Of a DNA stretch of 64,000 bases, positions 57,562 through 64,000 are shown one piece after another. Positions within the stretch are counted from its first letter, which is position 1. Every line of letters begins with the position of its first letter. The notes beneath the pieces were generated by a model. The model did not search any database. It was not told the origin of the DNA and saw only the letters and a program-made list of their open reading frames with translations. The stretch covers positions 1,675,997-1,739,996 of the forward strand of contig OX243822.1 in NCBI GenBank assembly GCA_945859605.1, read 5' to 3'. This DNA is from Lumbricus rubellus. Lineage: Eukaryota; Annelida; Clitellata; Crassiclitellata; Lumbricidae. A program made the translations under genes and the position numbers.

Positions 57562-59063
57562 CAGGGCCGGATTAACCAGTATGCCATGTCTGCCATGGCG
57601 GCGGGCCCCCCGTCGTCAGAGGGCCCCCCGCGTCTGCAAAAAATTTTTTTATTGTGCATTTTCCCATTTATTCAAATTTGCTTCAAGGACAGTGTGTAAA
57701 TTTTGCGTCCATTGGTCATTGTTTTCTTCCTAGGGCGAAAAACAATTTTATTTATGTTGGCCTCTATGTTTGTGCCAGCTCTGATTTATGATTTTGTCGG
57801 TATTCCATTTGGCCTACTTTTAGAATAGATATAGGCCAGAGTTACAGACAGGCGGACAGAGAGGGAGAGATCGGCCTTCTAAGAAGAGTCAGACATACAT
57901 GTAGACGAACAGACAGACGTAGACAAAGTAGAGATTCGGTTGAACTCTGTAATTGGTCTGCATATTCATGCGCAAGGTGTATCATGTTATCTTTGGCTCA
58001 GTCTTACAAAGGCAATCTATAATAATTATGTCGAAGAGGAATGCTATTAGACTACATGGATGCGTGGATCACGGGTTGAGTGTGGATGCAGAGAGGGGAA
58101 GAGTGAACTGTAAATTGTCACTTGTCAGTGCCTCTGAACTTCTCACCCACTTTCGTATAACTAGAACTCCGTATTAGGCCTATATGTTTCACGCACTCCC
58201 TGCATGCCACGGTGACTCATTTGACACCAGGGAGCCTGAGGGAGGGACGATCCTGAAGAGGGGAGAGGAAATTATCGCTGAAAGTTGTGCAGCCAAGGCA
58301 GAGGCGTAGTCACCCTACCTTTAGGAAAGAACCGCTAATAGTATCAAAATGGCGCCAATTGAAATTATGTTTCTCTGACTAAAGCCGACCAAAGCTGGCT
58401 CTGACTTGTAGGGTGATAAATTGGGCGAATCATGGATGCCCGAGACCATACTCTATGCATACGGGCTTGCATTCCACTGAAAATCACAACTACTGTAAAC
58501 TGGTCAATAACAGATTATATTTTGCCAAACCCGTAGGCCCGTAGTGGAGGTGGTCACTCGTCTTCTGAGGAGGAATGTGACCTGCAGTATATCATAATAT
58601 CAACCTATAGCCTACGACAGCTGTGAAATATAATATATAATGGTACGTAGTGTGACTGTGTGTCCGAGTGGAAGTATAGATCAGTTTAGGCTACATGGAG
58701 ACCCGAGCGTGGGGCTTCTATTGCGGTCATCGGTGGTGTTGGTGTCCACGACCCGAGTGTACAAGTCTACAGAGGATTTAATAAACGCGAAACTCTGATT
58801 ATGCTAGGCGTCTGCTATAGGGAAGGCCTAAAATAAATGTAAGTTGTCGAGGTGGTTAAAAGCTGAGCCTTCTTCAGTTTGGTTTCTCAACATGAATGCG
58901 TAACAAATTCCGATACTGGAAATGTCGGCATTTGTGATGATGAGCAAGCAGTAAGAAAAACCTTCAGCTGCTGCGAAAAGATGGCGAGCTCTCCTGGGTC
59001 AATCGAATCATGTAGGCCTACGTAGGCCTATATCGAGAAGGGACGCTAGGTTGTTCGCCAACA

Positions 59064-59495
59064 ATTCAACATCTCTGCCACCTGGCGAATGACGCTCAAC
59101 GCTATCAACTCTCGCTCGAGAAAATGGTCAGGTCAGCCATTTCAACATCTCTGCCACCTGGCGAATGCCGTTCTACGCCTTCCAGGACTCGTTCGAGAAG
59201 CTGGTCAGGTCAGCCATTTCAACATCTCTGCCACCTGGCGAATGCCGTTCTACGCCTTCCAGGACTCGTTCGAGAAGCTGGTCAGGTCAGCCATTTCAAC
59301 ATCTCTGCCACCTGGCGAATGCCGTTCTACGCCTTCCAGGACTCGTTCGAGAAGCTGGTCAGGTCAGCCATTTCAACATCTCTGCCACCTGGCGAATGCC
59401 GTTCTACGCCTTCCAGGACTCGTTCGAGAAGCTGGTCAGGTCAGCCATTTCAACATCTCTGCCATCTGGCGAATGCCGTTCAACTTAAACCCATG
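59064..59495. repeat. 77-bp satellite, five to six units
   Basis: Unit boundary TTCAACATCTCTGCCACCTG at 59141, 59218, 59295, 59372 and 59449, with a diverged first unit at 59064. The period is exactly 77 bp, inner copies nearly identical. No stop occurs in the plus frames, so three overlapping frames look open. 77 is not a multiple of three, so a repeat protein is unlikely. Confidence 0.93.
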
Positions 59496-59734
59496 ACGTT
59501 GCGAGGGAAGCTCTGGATAACAACATTGCATCATACGCGGAACATTTGAGTGTGCATCTTCTGTCACCCTCAGACTAGAATCTGTTGACTGGACTCTGCG
59601 TGTTTGCGATGGAGTTTTGTTTACAGTGACTTTTCTGTTTGGGTCGGTGTTTGCTGTGGATGTAATCGTAGATCTGTTGTGATGATAACTCTAACATCTG
59701 AGGCTTTAGATAGGGCGGATGTTTTTCCTGCTAT

Positions 59735-59925
59735 GCGCGCCTCTGCTTAGTTATTCCCAAGAGGCGCTATATAAATTTTTAAATACATTATATTGTATTT
59801 AAAAATTTATATTTAAATAAATTTATATTTATTTATTCTTCAAAGAATAATTATTATTCTTTGAAGCGCTCCTGAGTAGTAACCTTGAAGGAGCGCTATA
59901 TCAAATTCTCAAATAAATAAAGGTA
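59735..59925 (+). mobile_element. Two LINE/SINE tail fragments in tandem
   Basis: GCGCCTCTGCTTAGTTATTC..CCAAGAGGCGCTATATAAATTTT (59740-59785) and GCGCTCCTGAGTAGTAACCT..TGAAGGAGCGCTATATCAAATTC, ending in (AAAT) (59865-59925). Between them is an AATAATT palindrome. Confidence 0.75.
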
Positions 59926-60187
59926 TGGCTGCAGATTATTAATATTATGGCTTCCCTGCTATTTGTTTGTCTCAATGGGCCCGTGGAGTGTGGTGACGGA
60001 AGGTAATGGTAAATTAGGGGCCTCCCTGAAAATATGGCGGCGGGTCCCCCGAGGGGTTAATCCGGGCCTGTGTAGCCTACTGTAGCAAACTAACTTTTGT
60101 AAGGGAGGGTAAAGTTTACCTGTACTTTCGCATGGGGGGGGGGGTGTTGTTTCAGTATAAATGTACGAGTTGCAACGTATGAGGGGA

Positions 60188-60431
60188 CAAGGGCGGATCC
60201 AGGGGGCCCAATCCGGCCATGCCCCCCCCCCCATTTAGAACTGCCCATGTATCGTAGCCCTATCCCCCTATTTGGTTTCAACAAGCTTTCGAACAATGTA
60301 TAATGAGGACATTTGGACTGGATGACTAAAAAACGTCATCAACTTTTTTGGCGGATACGAAAAAAAGGTCCACACCCAAGGCCAAAAATTTTGGCCCCCA
60401 CCCCCGTCCAAAGTTTCTGTATCCGCCCCTG
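60188..60431 (+). mobile_element. hAT-type MITE, family A, short copy
   Basis: A 244-bp element with ends CAAGGGCGGATCCAG and CAGGGGCGGATACAG (complement of right end). The exact 8-bp duplication TGAGGGGA lies at 60180-60187 and 60432-60439. It lacks one copy of the internal duplicated segment present at 13.0 kb. Confidence 0.93.
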
Positions 60432-60462
60432 TGAGGGGATGGTGAAAATACGATTTCTTGCG

Positions 60463-60466
60463 TGCG

Positions 60467-60496
<30 letters not shown>
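60463..60496. repeat. (AAT)n microsatellite
   Basis: Short AAT tract. Confidence 0.85.
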
Positions 60497-60499
<3 letters not shown>

Positions 60500-60686
60500 G
60501 CCATAGCTTTCAGGGGCACATTTGCACAACTCGCCGGGGTCGAGGACGACTGATCTGACTACTTTACATCAGTTTTAGTTGTATGAAACAATTAGCACAC
60601 TATGCCTGTGTTTGTCAGGCGTTCTCTGTTCATCACGCACAGCCAATTGATGTTGCACTGTTTGAAACGGAAATAAATGATTCTAT

Positions 60687-60884
<198 letters not shown>

Positions 60885-60886
60885 CC

Positions 60887-61292
60887 GGATGGCACCACCC
60901 TTATCCCATGGAAAGCGGGACGCTGCCTAGTATGGGATGTCACCGTGGTCGACACCTTAGCACCTTCCTATCTGCCGTCAACGGCTGTCACGGCTGGAGC
61001 AGCAGCAGAAATCGCAGATACCAGAAAGGAGAAAAAATATCTGTCAATAACAACCTCACATGACTTCATTCCGCTGGCCCTGGAGACACTAGGTCCCATC
61101 AATTCTAGGGGAATTGATATGTTAATCGATTTAGGTCGGCACTTGTCACGGGCGTCTGACGATCCGAGGGAGACGTCGTTCCTATTCCAAAGACTGTCAG
61201 TACTTATTCAGCGTTTTAACGCTGTGGCCTTCACGGGTTCTTTCGCTAACAGTATGCCCGATTTGGGAGAGGGAGGCTATAAATTGGCATAG
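60887..61292 (+). pseudogene. LINE-type ORF C-terminal fragment 1
   Basis: The open plus frame reads RPDGTTLIPWKAGRCLVWDV, TVVDTLAPSYLPSTAVTAGA, HDFIPLALETLGPINSRGID, DPRETSFLFQRLSVLIQRFN, AVAFTGSF and stop. The succession 'RPDG.TL.PW..GR...WDVTV.DT.A..Y' then 'ETLGP....' then 'DPRE..FL.QR.S..IQR.NA' is a C-terminal segment I know from many invertebrate reverse-transcriptase-type ORFs. The exact LINE clade is uncertain. It is intact in frame but lacks the catalytic part. A (ATA)n tail follows at 61320. Confidence 0.7.
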
Positions 61293-61319
61293 TAACCTTT
61301 TGTAACATGACGAATAATA

Positions 61320-61321
61320 GC

Positions 61322-61352
<31 letters not shown>

Positions 61353-61437
61353 TATAATGCACTTTATGCTTGAACACAATCTTTTCTGTTTTTAGTTTTA
61401 TTTTCGGCTTGAGTGTTTTTTCAATAAATGGTGAAGT

Positions 61438-61485
<48 letters not shown>

Positions 61486-61486
61486 C
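61320..61486. repeat. (AAT)n tracts between two LINE fragments
   Basis: AAT arrays at 61320-61353 and 61440-61486. The first trails LINE fragment 1 and the second precedes LINE fragment 2. Confidence 0.9.
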
Positions 61487-61490
61487 TTAC

Positions 61491-61790
61491 CTTAGCTCAA
61501 CATCGGGCGCAGCTGGAGCGGCGGCTCAGCTGGCTGCCACCAGAAAGTATGCGAAGTACAGTGAACTGTCCAAAACCTACTTATTTGTGCCGCTGGCCTT
61601 CGAGACCCTAGGTCCAATCAACAAAAGCGGTCTTGTTTTCGTCAAAGATCTTGGAAGACGTATTTCCGAATTTTCAAGGGAGTCTAGAGAAACTTGCTAT
61701 CTCTTCCAGCGTTTGTCGATTTCTATCCAGCGCTTTAATGCCGTGGCCTTCCGAGGCTCTTTCTGTTCAAACCCTGAAGACGAGGCCTGA
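61491..61790 (+). pseudogene. LINE-type ORF C-terminal fragment 2
   Basis: The plus frame reads GAAGAAAQLAATRKYAKYSE, LSKTYLFVPLAFETLGPINK, DLGRRISEFSRESRETCYLF, QRLSISIQRFNAVAFRGSFC and stop at 61790. Clearly the same family as fragment 1 but a different, shorter and diverged copy. Followed by (AAT)n at 61819-61911. Confidence 0.7.
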
Positions 61791-61818
61791 CAATTCCGGA
61801 CTAGTTACATTATAATTA

Positions 61819-61847
61819 TAATAAATGATAATAATAATAATAATAAC

Positions 61848-61911
<64 letters not shown>
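61819..61911. repeat. (AAT)n microsatellite
   Basis: About 30 units trailing LINE fragment 2. Confidence 0.95.
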
Positions 61912-62102
61912 TAGCCTACGGATGGAAATGGAACCTGAGAAACGTTTGAACATCGTCTACCTAGTGCAGAAAGTCGCTTTCTCACACAGGCAATTAAGTG
62001 TCATTATAGAGAAGGACAGGAGGTGCAGCCGTGCTTGATGCTAGTTATAATTATTAGTAGCAGCGTGAAGTATGCTTAGCTCTTTCAAGCGTTCGAAGTG
62101 TA

Positions 62103-62103
<1 letters not shown>

Positions 62104-62194
<91 letters not shown>
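62104..62194. repeat. (GT)n microsatellite
   Basis: About 44 perfect GT units. Confidence 0.97.
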
Positions 62195-62196
<2 letters not shown>

Positions 62197-62299
62197 GCTA
62201 CTATAACCACACGGAGACCATAATCACGAGAACGGATCATTAATATTATAACGTGGGATTCGTGTTGACTATAATTATAGCTTAGAGTCCATACGGATG

Positions 62300-62675
62300 T
62301 CATCGAGGAGGAGAAAGAGGAGGAAGAGGACGACGAGCAGGAGAAGGAGAATAGAAGAGAAGGAGGAGAAGAGAGAGGGGAAGGAGGAGAAAAAGAAAGA
62401 ATGAGTTGAGAGCCAGGGGATGAAGAGCAGCAGAATGAGAAGAACGAGCATAGGAGAAGGAGGATAAGAATAGGAGGAGTTGAGAGTTAGAGGAAAATAC
62501 GAAGATAATGCGGAGGAGCAGGAAGAGAAGAAAAGGAGGAGCAGGATTAAAAGAACATGAGATTGATTAGAAGGAGAAGAAGGAGAAGCGGAGGACTATG
62601 GAGAATGGTTAGGAGAGAAGAGAAGAGGGAGAAGGCGAAGGGAGTGGGCGTGGAAGAGAAAGAAAGAGGACGAGG
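62300..62675. repeat. Purine-rich (GGA/GAA) tract
   Basis: About 375 nt with strong purine bias on the plus strand (GAGGAGGAGAAAGAGG...). Low complexity. Frames in it are compositional. Confidence 0.8.
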
Positions 62676-62854
62676 AAGCCAGACCATGCACTTAAAAAAC
62701 AAAATGAAGTCACTAACACCATGGCTGCTCCAGTCCAATTGCATTACTTAGGGAACTGCAACTCTTCCAATTTGCCTAACAAGAACCATGCAATCGGCAG
62801 ATTCGAATAAACCCGACGAATCGTACGAGTTCGTAAACTCAACACTCCTAATGT

Positions 62855-62927
62855 GCCACTGTAAAGAGAAGCGCGGGGCACCAGCATATTAACGAGCGCT
62901 GCGCTGAGTCAGAGCTATCAAGTACAA
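62855..62927 (-). mobile_element. Tail-2 family fragment
   Basis: GAAGCGCGGGGCACCAGCAT..ATTAACGAGCGCTGCGCTGAGTCAGA on plus, the tail-2 core. Confidence 0.55.
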
Positions 62928-62935
62928 GATCTGGC

Positions 62936-63181
62936 CAGTGGCGCAACTAGGGGGTGCTGGGGGGGTGCTTGAGCACCCCCCAGGCTAAAAAGGTGACCCA
63001 CGCAATGTTTCCAAATCCGATGAGTTTTTTGGTGCGTGTGGGGGGGGGGGGGGTAGGGGGTCATTCGGTCTTTAAGAATGCACAATCAAGCAAGTTCCAT
63101 TGGCACTCGCTACTTCGCACCATCGGCGCTTACAATAATAATTCTGAGCACCCCCAGGAAAATTTTCTGGTTGCGCCCCTG
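62936..63181. mobile_element. hAT-type MITE, family B
   Basis: A 246-bp element with ends CAGTGGCGCAACTAG and (complement) CAGGGGCGCAACCAG. The exact 8-bp duplication GATCTGGC lies at 62928-62935 and 63182-63189. Interior G runs and inverted GAGCACCCCC words. Non-coding. Confidence 0.92.
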
Positions 63182-63189
63182 GATCTGGC

Positions 63190-63300
63190 GTTCTGACATT
63201 ACCAGTCCCAAGCCTGCATACAGGAGGAGGGCGACGCCAAAGGTCTTCGTTATCACAGTGTCGTTAAACTGAAACTACTATACCATACTACAACTACTAG
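63190..63300 (+). mobile_element. SINE-2 family copy
   Basis: ACATTACCAGTCCCAAGCCT, ACAGGAGGAGGGCGACGCCA and CAGTGTCGTTAAACTGAAAC, followed by CTACTA. It lies immediately behind the family B MITE, which probably inserted into it. Confidence 0.7.
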
Positions 63301-63317
63301 AATTATACAACTAGTAT

Positions 63318-63422
63318 ACCACTACCACCACCACCACCACTACCACCACCACCACCACTACCACTACCACCACCACCACCACCACCACCACCACCACCAC
63401 CATCATCATCACCACCACCTCT
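63318..63422. repeat. (CCA)n microsatellite
   Basis: CCACCA/CTACCA array. Confidence 0.95.
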
Positions 63423-63424
63423 AC

Positions 63425-64000
63425 TAGCCTACTAATACATGATTCAACCTTTTGTCGCGGTTTCGGACGAGAGCCTCTCTCTACATTGACATCGTTATAA
63501 AGAGGACTATAATTATTATAGACCCGTTACAAACGGATTTCAATCGGTGCGAATCGATTAGCCAAGCGAAGCCATTGAAAATCGATACATTGTATCGAAC
63601 AGAATTCGTTTACCGACTGCAGATCAAAGGCTTATTCGGTGCATATAGTGATCAAATCGATTGAACTGAGGAACTATGGAACCACCCAACTTAAAGCCAG
63701 ACGAAGCATCAATTAAGTAAGTGTAGTCTTTGTTAAACCAACGACCTATAGCCTAGGTCAAATCCTGCAAGCAAGGAGTGCTTTGACCAGTGTTTAGTCT
63801 ATACGCCTGGGGGGGGGGGCAGTTTCACCACACTGACCCCAGGAATGAAATTCCCCACCCCTAAAAAAATTCGCCTATGGGGGCAGTTTCAGCCCAGGAA
63901 TAAAATTCCCCACCCCTATAGAAAAATTCGAGAGTCTTGCTTACATGTGTATACGTATACCGTTCCTCCAAGACAAATTATACACGAAACATATAACATT
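63425..64000. repeat. Right end: duplicated GGCAGTTTCA block, otherwise unassigned
   Basis: The block GGGGGCAGTTTCA..CCAGGAATGAAATTCCCCAC..CCCTA..AAAATTCG occurs twice in tandem (about 63808-63872 and 63877-63930). No gene is visible before the window end. Confidence 0.6.

Larger units (their letters stand above)
57562..60070. mobile_element. 2.5-kb hAT-type element, non-autonomous
   Basis: Ends CAGGGCCGGATTAACC and (complement) CAGGCCCGGATTAACC are 16-bp inverted repeats with one mismatch. The exact 8-bp duplication TGTAGCCT lies at 57554-57561 and 60071-60078. Subterminal GGGCCCCCC / GGGTCCCCC and ATGGCGGCGGG words also face each other. I see no transposase frame. The interior has a 77-bp satellite (59064-59495) and two LINE/SINE tails (59735-59800, 59850-59925). 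Confidence 0.9.

Noticed and set aside
59089..59549. Overlapping 107-141-aa frames
   Set aside because: Product of the 77-bp satellite. The period is not a multiple of three, so no conserved repeat protein.

Overview
The window looks like nuclear DNA of a repeat-rich, AT-leaning marine-type invertebrate. Evidence: short exons with GT..AG splice sites, almost no long unique open frames, a copia retrotransposon primed by the initiator-tRNA fragment, CR1/L2-like LINE remnants, several tRNA-derived SINE families, piggyBac, hAT and mariner elements, and dense microsatellites. I cannot name the phylum or species. Nothing prokaryotic (operon, CRISPR, Shine-Dalgarno spacing) is present.

One host gene dominates. 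A minus-strand gene of at least 18 coding exons runs from a start codon at 56334 to a stop at 18840 and reads as a 789-residue multi-pass membrane protein of the DUF389 family. Exons 2-18 join in consistent phase and the total (2370 nt) is a multiple of three. The first exon (GC- and CpG-rich) is separated from exon 2 by an intron of about 22.7 kb packed with transposons. The first canonical AATAAA signals after the stop lie in a 31-bp minisatellite that repeats the signal. A second host-like exon, on the minus strand at 7684-7979, encodes most of a BTB/POZ domain.

Layout: 0-5 kb is microsatellites, a cluster of X-box-like motifs, a 158-bp tandem repeat and a 5'-truncated LINE flanked by a 20-bp direct repeat. 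5.6-7.3 kb is a decayed piggyBac element (TTAA duplication, perfect 17-bp inverted ends) interrupted by a hAT-type MITE. 7.7-10 kb holds the BTB exon and a 42-bp x 30 minisatellite. 10-18 kb is mostly simple repeats, SINE pieces and a hAT-type MITE. 18.8-33 kb holds exons 18 to 2, with a foldback element at 31.4-32.0 kb. 33-42 kb has tRNA-derived SINEs, a second piggyBac-type element, a deleted mariner-like element, and polypyrimidine repeats. 42.1-46.4 kb is a copia element with identical LTRs, one in-frame TGA and two apparent internal deletions in RT. 46-55 kb is SINEs, a LINE split by a mariner-type MITE, and satellites. 55.7-56.3 kb is the first exon. 57.6-60.1 kb is a 2.5-kb hAT-type element with an internal 77-bp satellite. 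60-64 kb carries more MITEs, two 3' LINE fragments embedded in (AAT)n, and further simple repeats.

The strongest structural theme is element nesting and shared 3' ends. The truncated LINE at 4.1-4.8 kb and the full-length SINE at 33.9 kb end in the same block (GGGAGCGCCTC..GAGTAG..GCGCTATA), which suggests a LINE/SINE partnership. Many microsatellites start exactly at such tails.
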